Counted from the stretch's first letter, positions 53,678 through 63,996 are shown. The stretch is DNA of 64,000 bases from Burkholderiales bacterium (GCA_024235755.1 JACKLV010000002.1:186001-250000), one strand, 5' to 3'. Notes: generated by a model not told the origin, from the sequence alone. Translations and numbers: made by a program.

Positions 53678-55027
53678 TCAACGCATACGGGGAAACATTC
53701 CTTTCAAGCCGCGCATCATTTTTGACATCCCGCCTTTGTTCATCATTTTCATCATTTTTTTTGCCTGGTCAAATTGGGATAATAGACGGTTAACTTCCTG
53801 AACAGAAACGCCTGCGCCTGCTGCAATACGCCTTTTACGCGAGGCTTTAAGTATTTCCGGTTTGACGCGTTCTTGTGGTGTCATCGAATTGATAATGGCT
53901 TCAGTGCGATTAATCACTTTATCATCCACATTAACGTTTTGCGCTGCTTGGCTCAATTGTGCAGGCAGCTTGTCAAGCATCGCGCTCATGCCTCCCATTT
54001 TTTTCATTTGTTGAAATTGCGCTTTAAAATCATTCAGGTCAAATCCTTTGCCTGATTTGACTTTCTTTAACAGCTTTTTGGCTTCACGTTCGTCCGTACT
54101 ACGCTGTGCTTCCTCAATCAAGCCAAGAACATCGCCCATGCCCAAAATACGCGAAGCCATGCGGTCAGGATAAAATGCTTCCAGGCCGGTCAGTTTTTCC
54201 GCGATACCTGTAAATTTAATGGGTTTTCCGGTTATATGCTTGACCGATAATGCGGCACCACCGCGTGCATCACCATCGAGCTTGGTTAAAACAACACCCG
54301 TCAATGGTAATGCTTCCGAAAAAGCTTTTGCCGTATTGACAGCATCTTGTCCCTGCATGGCATCGACAACGAACAGCGTTTCGATTGGGCTCAACAAGCT
54401 TTCAAGTTCGCTAATTTCCTGCATCATTGCTTCATCAATACCTAATCGACCGGCGGTATCAACTATCATGACATCATGGTGGTGTTTGCGCGCATAATCC
54501 AAAGCGGCTGCTCCGATTTCGCCTGGTTTTTGTCCACTTTGAACCGGGAAAAAATCGGCGCCGGTTTGACTGGCCAGTAGTTCGAGTTGATGAATGGCTG
54601 CTGGACGGTAGATGTCGCAAGAAACCAACAATACTTTTTTCTTTTGATGCTCCATGAGCCATTTTGCAAGCTTGCCACTGCTGGTTGTCTTACCAGCCCC
54701 TTGCAAACCGGCCATTAATATGACTGCGGGAGGCGTGGTCGAAAGGTTAAGGTCGGCTTTGTCCCCACCCATAATGGCTATGAGTTCCTGATGAACAACA
54801 CCCACAAGGGCTTGGCCAGGTGTCAGGCTTCCCATGACTTCATGCCCAACTGCCTTGTCCTTCACACGCGTAATAAACTCTTTTACGACCGGTAAAGCGA
54901 CATCAGCTTCAAGCAATGCCAGTCGAACTTCACGTAGTGCTTTCTGGATATTGTTTTCAGTAAGCCTTGCTTCGCCTTTAAGTGTTTTAATGACATCAGA
55001 AAGCCGGCCGGTTAAATTTTCAAACAT
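53678..55027 (-). CDS. ffh: Signal recognition particle protein Ffh
   Basis: This SRP54 GTPase of 449 residues targets membrane proteins with 4.5S RNA. It has the N domain (1-85), the G domain with GLQGAGKTT, DTAGRL and TKLDGDARGGAAL, and the methionine-rich M domain from about 300 (MKMMNKGGMSKMMRGLKGMF at the end). It is divergent from the ypjD-type gene, the conserved neighbour. The 4.5S RNA gene is not in the window as far as I can see. Confidence 0.97.
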   Translation of the reverse strand: MFENLTGRLSDVIKTLKGEARLTENNIQKALREVRLALLEADVALPVVKEFITRVKDKAVGHEVMGSLTPGQALVGVVHQELIAIMGGDKADLNLSTTPPAVILMAGLQGAGKTTSSGKLAKWLMEHQKKKVLLVSCDIYRPAAIHQLELLASQTGADFFPVQSGQKPGEIGAAALDYARKHHHDVMIVDTAGRLGIDEAMMQEISELESLLSPIETLFVVDAMQGQDAVNTAKAFSEALPLTGVVLTKLDGDARGGAALSVKHITGKPIKFTGIAEKLTGLEAFYPDRMASRILGMGDVLGLIEEAQRSTDEREAKKLLKKVKSGKGFDLNDFKAQFQQMKKMGGMSAMLDKLPAQLSQAAQNVNVDDKVINRTEAIINSMTPQERVKPEILKASRKRRIAAGAGVSVQEVNRLLSQFDQAKKMMKMMNKGGMSKMMRGLKGMFPRMR

Positions 55028-55151
55028 ACAAAAAACCTCGGAAAATAAATGGATATTGGTAATACAGTTGTGAAAAAATCATGTTTTATGTATGGGCATA
55101 CTATGAATTTATCAAAGTGCCATGTAGACTTAGTAGCTGTCCATCAATTTA

Positions 55152-56009
55152 ATGATCGTATCAATGATTGACATTTTAACTTATCTTGTAGCTTTTTTGC
55201 TTTATAGTCTGGTTGGCTGGTTGATCTGGCGCAGTCTTTATGGACAGTCCGCTTCGCAAGCGAAAGGAGAAGAAAGCGCTGCTAAGACTGTCCGCTACGT
55301 TCATTATGTTATGCTTGTGCCACTCATGCTCCATGCATTAGTGCTTTATAGGACAATTCTTGCAGGTACAGGACTTAATCTCGGTGTTGGTAGCGCTATT
55401 TCATTGATAGTGTGGCTGACTGCATTTGTATATTGGTTTTCAGGGTTTTTTAATCGATACCAAGGACTGCAGACACTACTAGCGCCGATTGCGGCTGCTG
55501 CAGCTATAGCTGTTGTGCTACCGCTTGTTTTTCCTTCACTAAAACCACTTGAAAATACCGAATTTCCAGCATTTAAGGCGCATTTAATTGTTGCGATGTC
55601 CGCGTATAGTTTGTTGACGATAGCGGCATTGCATGCTGTTCTGATGACAGTCGTTGAGTATCAGTTACATCATCCGGCGGCGCATTCGCTGTTAACCAAT
55701 CTGCCACCGTTGTTGGCGATGGAGAAGCTGTTGTTTGCAATTCTATGGGCTGGATTTATCTTATTGACGTTAACACTGCTGAGCGGGGTTGTTTTTTCCA
55801 AAGAAGTGTTTGGCCAGCCGTTGACATTTACCCATAAAACATTGTTTGGTTTTATTTCATGGGGAACATTCGCGGCGCTCCTGATCGGTCGGCAATTTTA
55901 TGGCTGGCGCGGTAGGATTGCGATACGCTGGACGCTGGCTGGCTTTGTTATGCTTTTGTTGGCTTATATCGGCAGTAAGTTTGTTTTGGAAGTCGTGTTA
56001 AATCGCTAA
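55152..56009 (+). CDS. YpjD-type cytochrome c assembly (CcsA/HemX-like) membrane protein
   Basis: This 285-residue inner-membrane protein has about eight hydrophobic helices. The central part has the ALHAVLMTVVEYQLH segment and the LTLTLLSGVVFSKEVFG, THKTLFGFISWGTFAALLIG region characteristic of the CcsA/CycK/HemX haem-handling family. The precise role is unproven. YpjD has been linked to haem and membrane-protein processes. Its place divergent from ffh matches enterobacterial ypjD. An internal ATG four codons in is an alternative start. Confidence 0.85.
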   Translation: MIVSMIDILTYLVAFLLYSLVGWLIWRSLYGQSASQAKGEESAAKTVRYVHYVMLVPLMLHALVLYRTILAGTGLNLGVGSAISLIVWLTAFVYWFSGFFNRYQGLQTLLAPIAAAAAIAVVLPLVFPSLKPLENTEFPAFKAHLIVAMSAYSLLTIAALHAVLMTVVEYQLHHPAAHSLLTNLPPLLAMEKLLFAILWAGFILLTLTLLSGVVFSKEVFGQPLTFTHKTLFGFISWGTFAALLIGRQFYGWRGRIAIRWTLAGFVMLLLAYIGSKFVLEVVLNR

Positions 56010-56231
56010 TTCTGCGTTTAATCTGCATAGTTATGCGTCGATTTTTTTATCATTTTACTATGTGCAGCGTGTTAATCATGAAGGCGTGATTGCTCGATGA
56101 ATCATTGTGCTTCGGTGTATGCAGCTCGAGTTTTGGCAAATCCCAAGATACATAAAAAATTCAAGTTAATAAAAACTGTTCCGATTGTTATTTGCAAGAA
56201 ATTCATGTTGAAATTATTCATGCCAGCTAAT

Positions 56232-57017
56232 ATGTCCTATCAATTGCAAATAAAGCGTCAATCTCAATTGCCGTTTTTTGTATACTTCTTGTCGAGTATT
56301 TTGTTGCCGGGGTGTGCAGTGATGAAAGAACCGGTTGAGCCTGAGTTGGTACATTATGAAGATCAAATACCAGTCAGGGTGCATCAACAGGAACTCGAGA
56401 GCATGAAAATCCAAGTCGAAAACTTGGAAAAGCAATTGGCCGAGAAGGAGGCGCTGATAAAACGCATAGCTGCACGTGAACAAGACCAAGCGCAAGTGAT
56501 ACAGGCATCTTCAAGTAAAGAAATAGCACGAACTCAGGTTAAACTGCACAGACTGGCAACTAAGCCGAGCTCCGCATCGTTGATTTCAGAGGCCGAAGTG
56601 AGCATAGAATATGCCAAACAACAATTGACTGCTGAATCTGATATTGAACTCCTAGAAGAGGCAGGTCGATTGCTCGATACTGCCGCTGCTAGCTATACGC
56701 AAAGCGACTACGCAACAGCAACCTATTATGCTTCCCAGGCGCTTGAGTTTATTAATATGGTATTGGATAAAGAGCGGGAGCAGCCTAATCGGCCAACAAT
56801 AAGATTTAATACGCCGATTATCTTGCATACCACAGCTGATGCCAATCTACGCCGTGAACCGGGCAGGCATACGCTGGTTGTCAGTGTATTAAATAAAGAT
56901 ACAGTACTAACTGCCAATGCTTATCAGGGGAACTGGTTGATGGTCCAAACAGATGAGAATATGCAAGGATGGGTGTTCAATTCATTGGTTAGCGTGGTCG
57001 TTGACGATCAACGCTAG
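56232..57017 (+). CDS. SH3-domain lipoprotein with coiled coil and TPR-like region
   Basis: From the ATG at 56232 the protein (about 261 residues) begins with a lipoprotein signal ending LLPGC (Cys28). A coiled coil follows (ELESMKIQVENLEKQLAEKE), then helices resembling a TPR-like pair (TYYASQALEFI), and a C-terminal bacterial SH3 domain (ANLRREPGRHTLVVSVLNK, then WLMVQT and GWVFNSLV). Earlier in-frame ATGs back to 56097 exist, but the lipobox favours the later one. It probably anchors to the outer membrane and binds peptidoglycan or a partner. I do not recognise a named gene. Confidence 0.7.
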   Translation: MSYQLQIKRQSQLPFFVYFLSSILLPGCAVMKEPVEPELVHYEDQIPVRVHQQELESMKIQVENLEKQLAEKEALIKRIAAREQDQAQVIQASSSKEIARTQVKLHRLATKPSSASLISEAEVSIEYAKQQLTAESDIELLEEAGRLLDTAAASYTQSDYATATYYASQALEFINMVLDKEREQPNRPTIRFNTPIILHTTADANLRREPGRHTLVVSVLNKDTVLTANAYQGNWLMVQTDENMQGWVFNSLVSVVVDDQR

Positions 57018-57030
57018 AGCAGTTTTTTTT
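56999..57030 (+). terminator. Weak terminator-like hairpin after the SH3 gene
   Basis: A 6-bp stem (CGTTGA/TCAACG) with a 3-base loop overlaps the end of the gene and is followed, after nine bases, by eight T. The gap to the T run makes it weak. Confidence 0.35.
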
Positions 57031-57070
57031 CTTGTTTTAATAAACAATCTACCAATTATTTCGTTTCTTT

Positions 57071-58723
57071 TTAGGTCAAAATTGAAACGGGCTGAATCGC
57101 ATATGCCTGGTTTCTTCCCGCATGTTTGGCTTTGTAAAGCGCATGGTCTGCACGTGAAATGATGGTTGTTGGAGATGCGTCTTCTGGCTCCGATTGTATG
57201 ATACCAATACTTAGTGTAACTTGAATTTTACTGCCAGTTGTTTTGCAGTCTATTTCTGAAGTTTTTTCGCGTATACGTTCTGCAGTGATGGCGGCTTCTT
57301 GGACATTGGTTTCAGTCAAAATGATAATAAACTCGTCACCGCCGTAACGTGCGGCGAAATCTATACTCCGAATAGATTGCGATAAATTTTTGGCTACAGC
57401 TGCTAATATTTCGTCACCGGCGACATGGCCTAATCTGTCGTTGAGTTCCTTAAAATAATCTACATCAATCATAAGTATAGAAAAAGGCCGCTTATTACGT
57501 TGATACCTGAGTAGTTGTTCATTGATAATTAGGTTGAGTTTGTTTCGATTGTATAAGCCAGTCAAACCATCAGTAATCGAAAGCTTTTCCAGTAATTGAT
57601 TTTTTTGCTGCATGGCCTTGTTGGCAGCCAGAATTTTGGACTGGCTTTGACGTAATTTTTCCGTCATCAGGTTAAACATGCGTGCTAATTTTCCAACTTC
57701 ATCTTTTTGAGTCACATCAGTGATTGGAATGTCTAGATTGCCTTTTACAATTTGTCCTGTTGCGTCAATTAAGCGTTGCAAAGGAGTTACAATGGAATGT
57801 CCCAGATAAATTGCAATCATTGCCACGATAAAAATCGATACACCGACCAATATAAAGTATAAGTTACGTTGCTCTAGCCAAGCGGCATACACATCACGGT
57901 GATTTTTTTCGGCAATCACGGTGATAGGCAGAGTTTTTGTTGTATAGGCAAGCGCGATCACATGCTCTTGTAAAAAATCTTGGAAAGTGATGAACTCGCC
58001 AGGATTATTTTTTAAATAGTCAAAGGTAGTAGGTGAAAGTGACCAAGGAGGCGTTATTTCGACGTCGCTTGACAACAGTAAAAAACCATCCGAATTAACT
58101 AAGAGAATTTCTCCACGAGGTGATTTGGTAGAACTTTTTAATACAGATTTGACATGATTCAAATCATACGTAATTAATAACTGGCCCAGAATATAATCAT
58201 CGTAAGAAACAATAGGTAAAATAATGCTGACTGTAACAAGCCCAAAATACTCATGCAACTGTGGCGGAGAGACCACCGGGCTATGCGTTATTTTGTCACC
58301 AAGCCAATTGCTTTGAAAAGGGTCGTTAAACTTGTAACGAGAGGAGCTGCTGGCAAAAATGTTTCTGTTTGTATCGAGTACAGTAAGTTCGAGAATTGTA
58401 TCAAGTTTGTTTTGAACCGAAATCAGGTAGTGCGTCAGAATTTCCGGTGAATTTTTGTTCTTGATATTCTGCAGTTTGGCTGCGTTTGAAAGCGCATCAA
58501 TGATAATTTTAGCTGAGGTCAATGAGTTAGCCTCGTGGATATTATGGATTATCCAAGTGTCAATCTCGCGACTCGCATGACTGGCCAAAATTCGTAATTC
58601 TCGCTTGACATTGTCCTTGATCAGCTCCTCATTCTGATGAAATGAGAGTAACCCAAGTACAAGCGAAGGTACCAGTGTAGATAATAAAGCGAAAATAAAG
58701 ATTTTGCTTTTGATGCTATTCAA
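57071..58723 (-). CDS. Membrane diguanylate cyclase (Cache-like, HAMP, GGDEF)
   Basis: This 550-residue protein has a membrane helix at about 7-28, a periplasmic sensor region of about 250 residues of dCache type, and a second helix at about 288-310. A HAMP linker follows (SIVTPLQRLIDATGQIVKG), and a GGDEF domain from about 390 has the intact YGGDEF active site. An allosteric I-site RxxD is not obvious. It would make cyclic di-GMP in response to a periplasmic ligand. It is followed by a convergent lipoprotein gene. Confidence 0.9.
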   Translation of the reverse strand: MNSIKSKIFIFALLSTLVPSLVLGLLSFHQNEELIKDNVKRELRILASHASREIDTWIIHNIHEANSLTSAKIIIDALSNAAKLQNIKNKNSPEILTHYLISVQNKLDTILELTVLDTNRNIFASSSSRYKFNDPFQSNWLGDKITHSPVVSPPQLHEYFGLVTVSIILPIVSYDDYILGQLLITYDLNHVKSVLKSSTKSPRGEILLVNSDGFLLLSSDVEITPPWSLSPTTFDYLKNNPGEFITFQDFLQEHVIALAYTTKTLPITVIAEKNHRDVYAAWLEQRNLYFILVGVSIFIVAMIAIYLGHSIVTPLQRLIDATGQIVKGNLDIPITDVTQKDEVGKLARMFNLMTEKLRQSQSKILAANKAMQQKNQLLEKLSITDGLTGLYNRNKLNLIINEQLLRYQRNKRPFSILMIDVDYFKELNDRLGHVAGDEILAAVAKNLSQSIRSIDFAARYGGDEFIIILTETNVQEAAITAERIREKTSEIDCKTTGSKIQVTLSIGIIQSEPEDASPTTIISRADHALYKAKHAGRNQAYAIQPVSILT

Positions 58724-58852
58724 TAGATTTCTCTGTTATGTAATATGTAATAACTTTCATATAAACTTGTTAACTTTAAAGCCGGATTTAACATTTTCAA
58801 TTCGGGAAAAGTGATGTAAATGTTGTTTTATTCTTGCTTTCAATGTTGCTAA

Positions 58853-59278
58853 TTAAATTGTATTAAGTTCAACCGGTTGTATGTCAGGGTTGTGGCTCAT
58901 CTGATAACCATACCAGAGTCTGTTTGCAATAAAAGTCGCAATCATGTTGGCATGCTGTTCTAGTTCGGCATTATCCAGTTCTTTTGTTGTTTGTTTAAAC
59001 AACGCTAGCCAGCGCTCAAACAGGCTGGCGGATAAATCGGGCAGTGCGATATGTTTTGGCATCGGTGCGCCACGGAAACGGCTAGTGCCACGTAATTGTG
59101 CGGACCAGAAATTGGTCATTTGAACAAAGTGGGCATCCCAGTCGATAACGTGCTCCTCAAATATGGGTCCGAGTGACGGATCTTTTCGCGCCTTGGCATA
59201 AAATTCATGAACAAGTTTCGAAATTTCTTCTTCGGTGTACAAATCAGGATTTGGTGTAGGAAAAGGTGATTGTCTCAT
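58853..59278 (-). CDS. Group III truncated haemoglobin
   Basis: This 141-residue haem protein of the trHb group III type shows the typical DWDAHFVQMTNFWSAQLRGT, RFRGAPMPKHIALPDL and FERWLALFKQT blocks. His76 in PKHIAL is the expected proximal haem ligand. Members bind O2 and NO. In a nitrifier a role in nitrogen-oxide stress is plausible (inference). It lies between the diguanylate cyclase and the malic enzyme and has its own 5' region. Confidence 0.88.
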   Translation of the reverse strand: MRQSPFPTPNPDLYTEEEISKLVHEFYAKARKDPSLGPIFEEHVIDWDAHFVQMTNFWSAQLRGTSRFRGAPMPKHIALPDLSASLFERWLALFKQTTKELDNAELEQHANMIATFIANRLWYGYQMSHNPDIQPVELNTI

Positions 59279-59751
59279 ATATAAAAGCTTGAATTAATTA
59301 AAAGATATAAAAAAAGAAAAATTGGATTTTTGCAACTGCTGAATTGTCTGCAGTCAATGTTAAGTAACAACACAGGTCAATAGAAGTTTATCGGACAGCT
59401 ATCTGACTGCCTTCTCGCGAGACAGTGCAAGCTAATTATTTAATTATACTGTTTTTGCACTACATGGGCATGAGCACAAATCGCAAATGGTAAAGCCGGA
59501 CATCTGGTATCGAGTGTAAAATGCATGCTAAGTTCAATGTAAAAAGAATGGAGTTGGGCAAAAAAACTGACTGTCTGTGGTCTGGAAACCGATTCAGTTA
59601 AACAAGCCGGTGATGTGTTTTTATGTCCATAAGGCGTTTGAAATGGAATGCATCGTTTACATGCGTGCTGCGAATTAAAAATTTTTTGCAATGAGAGCAC
59701 TGATTTTCTTCAGAACGTATATCGAGGCGATCAATATTAGAGGCAGGCATC
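59279..59751. other. 473-bp intergenic region (truncated haemoglobin / malic enzyme)
   Basis: No supported gene. The leftward haemoglobin promoter and the rightward malic enzyme promoter must lie here. An 86-codon frame on the minus strand at 59440-59700 shows no family resemblance and is not called. Confidence 0.4.
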
Positions 59752-61362
59752 ATGAAGGATTTACACGGGAAAGCATTGCTGGATGATCCGGCACAGACTA
59801 AATCTACAGCGTTTACACGAGAAGAGCGTAAACAGTATTGTTTGCGTGGATTATTACCTTATGATGTGGCAAGTATCAACAAGCAAAAGGAACGCGCGCT
59901 TGAGAATATGCGGCGCAAAAGCAGTGCCATTGAAAAATACATTTTTTTAAATGCATTGCTGGACCGTAACCAGCGTCTTTTTTTTCGCACCATGATCGAT
60001 CACATGGAAGAAATTATGCCACTTGTTTATACGCCAACAGTCGGAGAAGCCTGCAAGGAATTTGCGCATATCTTCAGGCGGCCGCAGGGTCTCTACATTA
60101 CACCGGAAGATCGAGGGGAAATTGAATCTGTACTTGGTAACTGGCCGGAGCCTGATGTGCGTGTCATCGTGGTGACCGATGGAGAACGTGTGTTGGGCCT
60201 GGGTGACTTGGGTGCGAATGGCATGGGAATATCTATCGGAAAAACGGCTTTGTATGTTGCCTGTGCCGGAATTCATCCGGCACATTGTATGCCTGTAATG
60301 CTTGATGTGGGAACCAATAATCAGTCGTTACGCGAAGACCCATTGTATCTTGGCTATCCATATACGCGATTGCAAGGTAATGCCTATTTGGCCATGGTCG
60401 ACGAGTTTGTCGAGGCGGTGCAAAAACGATTCCCTAAAGCCCTGATTCAGTTTGAAGACTTTTTGTCGCCTAACGCTTTCGATTTTCTGGATCGTTACGG
60501 CGATAAAGTATGTTGTTTTAATGATGACATTCAGGGGACAGCTGCAGTGACTTTGGCAGGTGTTTACGCTTCATGCCGTATTACACAAAAACAATTTTCC
60601 GATTTAACTATCATGTTTCTTGGAACCGGTTCCGCTGCTGGCGGGACTGCAGAATTAATGGTAGAAGCATTTCATGCAGCAGGCTTGAGTCTACAACAGG
60701 CACGCGAAAGATTATGGTTTATTGATAGAAAAGGGTTGGTGGTTTCAACCAATGAAAACATCAAGCCACGTATCAAACCATTTGCGCATGAACATTTACC
60801 CTGTAATTTTGTTGATGCGATCGCGACTATCAAGCCTGACGTGCTGATCGGTGCCACGGGCGTACCTGGTACATTTACAGAATCGGTCGTGCGTCAAATG
60901 GCAGCAGTCAATGAAAAGCCTGTAATCATTGCACTGTCGAACCCGACATCTCATACGGAATGTACAGCAGAAGAAGCCTACCGATGGAGTGATGGTCGTG
61001 TTATTTTCGCCAGCGGTAGTCCGTTTGAGCCGGTTCAATATCAGGATAAGTGTTTTGTGCCTGGACAGGGTAATAATGCCTATATTTTTCCAGGTGTCGG
61101 TTTGGGTGTGACAGCTTGTTCTGCGCGGCGCATCACGCAGAAAATGTTTTTGGCAGCGGCGGAAAACTTATCCATGCACGTGACCGATGAAGAAATCGCA
61201 AAAGGTTCAGTCTATCCATCGCTTAATCGAGTGCGTAAAGTGTCCTGCTCGATTGCGGTCGCAGTTTGTCAAGTGGCAATAAGTGATGGGTTGGCGCAAG
61301 ATAAACTACCGGAGGATTTGGATACATATGTCCAGTCACTCATGTATGATCCAGTTTATTAG
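59752..61362 (+). CDS. NAD-type malic enzyme
   Basis: This oxaloacetate-decarboxylating malic enzyme of the large, eukaryote-like class has 536 residues. It converts malate to pyruvate, CO2 and NAD(P)H. It shows YTPTVGEACKEF, the catalytic LGDLGANGMGISIGK, the metal site FNDDIQGTAAVTLAG and the nucleotide-binding FLGTGSAAGGTAELM. A conserved LSNPTSHTECTAEEAY closes the core. It is convergent with serB across 11 bp, so a shared termination zone is likely. Cofactor preference (NAD versus NADP) is not decided. Confidence 0.94.
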   Translation: MKDLHGKALLDDPAQTKSTAFTREERKQYCLRGLLPYDVASINKQKERALENMRRKSSAIEKYIFLNALLDRNQRLFFRTMIDHMEEIMPLVYTPTVGEACKEFAHIFRRPQGLYITPEDRGEIESVLGNWPEPDVRVIVVTDGERVLGLGDLGANGMGISIGKTALYVACAGIHPAHCMPVMLDVGTNNQSLREDPLYLGYPYTRLQGNAYLAMVDEFVEAVQKRFPKALIQFEDFLSPNAFDFLDRYGDKVCCFNDDIQGTAAVTLAGVYASCRITQKQFSDLTIMFLGTGSAAGGTAELMVEAFHAAGLSLQQARERLWFIDRKGLVVSTNENIKPRIKPFAHEHLPCNFVDAIATIKPDVLIGATGVPGTFTESVVRQMAAVNEKPVIIALSNPTSHTECTAEEAYRWSDGRVIFASGSPFEPVQYQDKCFVPGQGNNAYIFPGVGLGVTACSARRITQKMFLAAAENLSMHVTDEEIAKGSVYPSLNRVRKVSCSIAVAVCQVAISDGLAQDKLPEDLDTYVQSLMYDPVY

Positions 61363-61373
61363 TCATTCAAATC

Positions 61374-62207
61374 TTATTGATTGAACAGATTGACAACTCC
61401 ATCCAGGCCGACATAGTTAAGGGAATAGGTTGCCTGCTGCTGTACTACGGGTTTGGCGTGATAGGCAATGCTGACACCTGCCGCCGCCAGCATGTCCAGA
61501 TCGTTGGCTCCGTCACCAATGGCAATGACTTGATCCCGTGTAATTCCCAGTTTGCCACAAACATCGTTCAACACCTCAGCCTTGCCTTCACGGCCAAGAA
61601 TTTTCCCCAAAACTTTACCTGTGAGTTTGTTATCTTGAATCTCGAATGTGTTAGCGGCTGCAAAATCCAATTGAAGTTTTTCTTTAATACGATCAGTAAA
61701 GAACGTAAATCCACCCGAGATAACCATAGTTTTCAAACCAGCGGCTTTTGCTTTTTTGAGCATGAATTCTGCACCAGGGCTTAGTTGCATACGTTCGTCG
61801 AAAACTTTTTGCAACGCATCAATGTGTACACCGCGTAGCAAAGCGGTGCGTTTTGTCAGGCTTTCTTCGAAACTGATTTCACCACGCATGGTTTTGAGTG
61901 TGATTTCGGCGACCTGCTGCTTAATGTGATGAATGTCAGCAATTTCGTCAATTGATTCGATTGCAAGCAAAGTTGAATCCATATCCATCGCAATCAATTT
62001 ATAATCCGACAGGTTTTGATCGGGTCTGACAATCGCATAATCCAGGCTAGCTTCATTGCAATAGTTACTGACACCCTCTTGTTGCTTTATATTTTTAAGC
62101 CTGAATGCTTGTCCTGAGATCTTTTCAATTTCATCAGCGCTGGCAAGTTTTGCAAGCGATCTTAAGTCATAATTTTCGACTTCAATACCTTGGATAATAA
62201 GATGCAT
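61374..62207 (-). CDS. serB: Phosphoserine phosphatase SerB
   Basis: SerB makes serine from phosphoserine in the last step of the pathway. The 277-residue protein has an N-terminal regulatory part (about 1-70) and a HAD core with DMDST at 75-79, then MVISGGFTFFTDRIK and AIGDGANDLDMLAAAGVS, which are the SerB motifs. It lies 31 bp downstream of the HDOD-GGDEF gene and may be co-transcribed with it. Confidence 0.96.
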   Translation of the reverse strand: MHLIIQGIEVENYDLRSLAKLASADEIEKISGQAFRLKNIKQQEGVSNYCNEASLDYAIVRPDQNLSDYKLIAMDMDSTLLAIESIDEIADIHHIKQQVAEITLKTMRGEISFEESLTKRTALLRGVHIDALQKVFDERMQLSPGAEFMLKKAKAAGLKTMVISGGFTFFTDRIKEKLQLDFAAANTFEIQDNKLTGKVLGKILGREGKAEVLNDVCGKLGITRDQVIAIGDGANDLDMLAAAGVSIAYHAKPVVQQQATYSLNYVGLDGVVNLFNQ

Positions 62208-62238
62208 AAAATGGTTTTGGAATTTTTAACAGATGTAA

Positions 62239-63714
62239 TTAGGCGTTGTGCCATTCAATGATTTGGTTGCGGCCTTCGTTTTTGGCCGTATAAAGCGCCG
62301 AGTCAGCCGCTTTGACCAGATCCTCGGGTTGTTTGAACTGGGTTATATCCTGCATATAAGATGCAACACCAATAGAAGCCGTTATGCTAATCGTTGAATT
62401 GTTTTCAGAATGATACGAAATAGCTGCGATGGCTTCTTTTAGGCGTTGCGTAATTTGCCGCGAATCTGCCAGCGTCGTGCCGGGTAATATCAGTGCAAAT
62501 TCTTCGCCTCCATAGCGGCAAAGTGTATCGTCCTGACGAATCTGCCCTAAAATGGTTCTGGTCACGGACACAAGTATGCCGTCTCCAGCTATGTGGCCGT
62601 AAGTATCGTTTATCCTTTTAAAATGATCAAGATCAATCATGGCGATAGTGATCGGTAGCTGGTGCTGTTTGGATAGTAAAAATTCCCGCTTAAGTGATTC
62701 GTCAAAGAATCCTCTGTTATAAGCGCCTGTTAAGCCGTCACGGTACGACTTTTCCTCCAATTCCTTAACTTTGGATAAGGAATGGATGGTGAGTAACTCC
62801 TTGGCTGCCGAGAGGATGCCCGAAATTTCCGAAGATTGGTGAATAGTGATGTCAAACAAATCTTCAACCGTGTTTAGCCCTTCTTTCATGATATCAATCA
62901 CTTCAACCAGCGTTGTTTCATCAATGTCAAGCCATGCGCGAGCAGCTTGCAACAGTTTTATGAGTTTTTCTGGTGCGTGTGGTGTCAGAAAATAATCCGC
63001 CAGATATCGTGATGTCGCGGCACAAGCCTGCAATGTGGGCTCAATCGTTTTCGGTTCCGGTTGGCCGTGACCGGAAAGACAAGCCAGTGCGATGTAATCC
63101 GGAAGGTGCCATTGTTTGAGCAGCGTATAACCCAGTTCATCATGTCCGGCTCCAAATGTCTCACGTTCTTTATTTAAAAGTGTATCGTGATCATTGGTCG
63201 ATAAAAATACGGGCGCATATTCTTCCGGCATAATGGCGCAAAAAACGAGTATGCCGATTTCTTGCAAGAGTCCGACCAGAAACAAGTCGTCCAAGTAAGT
63301 TTTTTTCAGTTTTTCACCAAGTGCGCGGCAGGCCAAGGCAGATGCTATCGAGCGCCGCCAGAACAGGTGGTTGTCAAACTGGGGTAAGTTGCCGGTATTT
63401 TTAACCAGTGAATCAGTCAAGGAAAAGGATAAAGAAATAACGATGACCGTGTGTGTGCCGAGTAGGCTGACTGCTTGCCGAAGGTTGGTGGCGGATCTGC
63501 GCGATTTATAAAGCGGCGAGTTGGCAATCTTAAGAATTTTTGCAGAAAGCGCAGGATCGTAGGCGATATGATCGCATAATGTGTCAAGGTCGGTGCTTGG
63601 ATTGTTTGCTAGATCAATAATTTTCAAGGCGATAGCCGGAAGGCTAGGCAAAGTTGTGCAGAAACGTAATCGTTTTGCTAAGTCTTCATTCACAGTGGAA
63701 TTCTCTTCTACCAA
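62239..63714 (-). CDS. HDOD-GGDEF signalling protein
   Basis: This 491-residue cytoplasmic protein has an N-terminal HDOD domain (about 15-215, with LPSLPAIALKIIDLANNPS and YDPALSAKILKIANSP), a helical linker, and a C-terminal GGDEF domain (about 325-491). It carries an active-looking YGGEEF and the DGLTGAYNRGFFDESL start. It would make cyclic di-GMP. HDOD lacks the catalytic His-Asp pair of HD enzymes and serves as a sensor or interaction domain. The gene sits upstream of serB on the same strand. Confidence 0.92.
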   Translation of the reverse strand: MVEENSTVNEDLAKRLRFCTTLPSLPAIALKIIDLANNPSTDLDTLCDHIAYDPALSAKILKIANSPLYKSRRSATNLRQAVSLLGTHTVIVISLSFSLTDSLVKNTGNLPQFDNHLFWRRSIASALACRALGEKLKKTYLDDLFLVGLLQEIGILVFCAIMPEEYAPVFLSTNDHDTLLNKERETFGAGHDELGYTLLKQWHLPDYIALACLSGHGQPEPKTIEPTLQACAATSRYLADYFLTPHAPEKLIKLLQAARAWLDIDETTLVEVIDIMKEGLNTVEDLFDITIHQSSEISGILSAAKELLTIHSLSKVKELEEKSYRDGLTGAYNRGFFDESLKREFLLSKQHQLPITIAMIDLDHFKRINDTYGHIAGDGILVSVTRTILGQIRQDDTLCRYGGEEFALILPGTTLADSRQITQRLKEAIAAISYHSENNSTISITASIGVASYMQDITQFKQPEDLVKAADSALYTAKNEGRNQIIEWHNA

Positions 63715-63996
63715 AAAAGTTTTTGCTTAATTAGTCTAATAATATAAGGGGTAATTTAAGCTTGCATTTTAAACGGTCTTGCTTGGACTAAATTGCTAAT
63801 TACAGCAGAAAAAGACAGGTTGCTCGGATGTGTTGCGTTGGCAATGCATTGTCGACCAATACACTGCACTGAAATACACCGCATCATGTTATATTAACCG
63901 ATAAGCGCGGATTTTGATACAAAGCAAGTATAGAATTGTTAGTTGGCGAGTTATTGCTGGATTTTATCACTGTGAAATAGTAAAAAAAGGAGTTCA

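Noticed and set aside
59440..59700. 86-codon frame on the minus strand upstream of the malic enzyme
   Set aside because: No ribosome-binding site of note, a composition unlike the real genes, and no recognisable motif; it lies in a promoter region.
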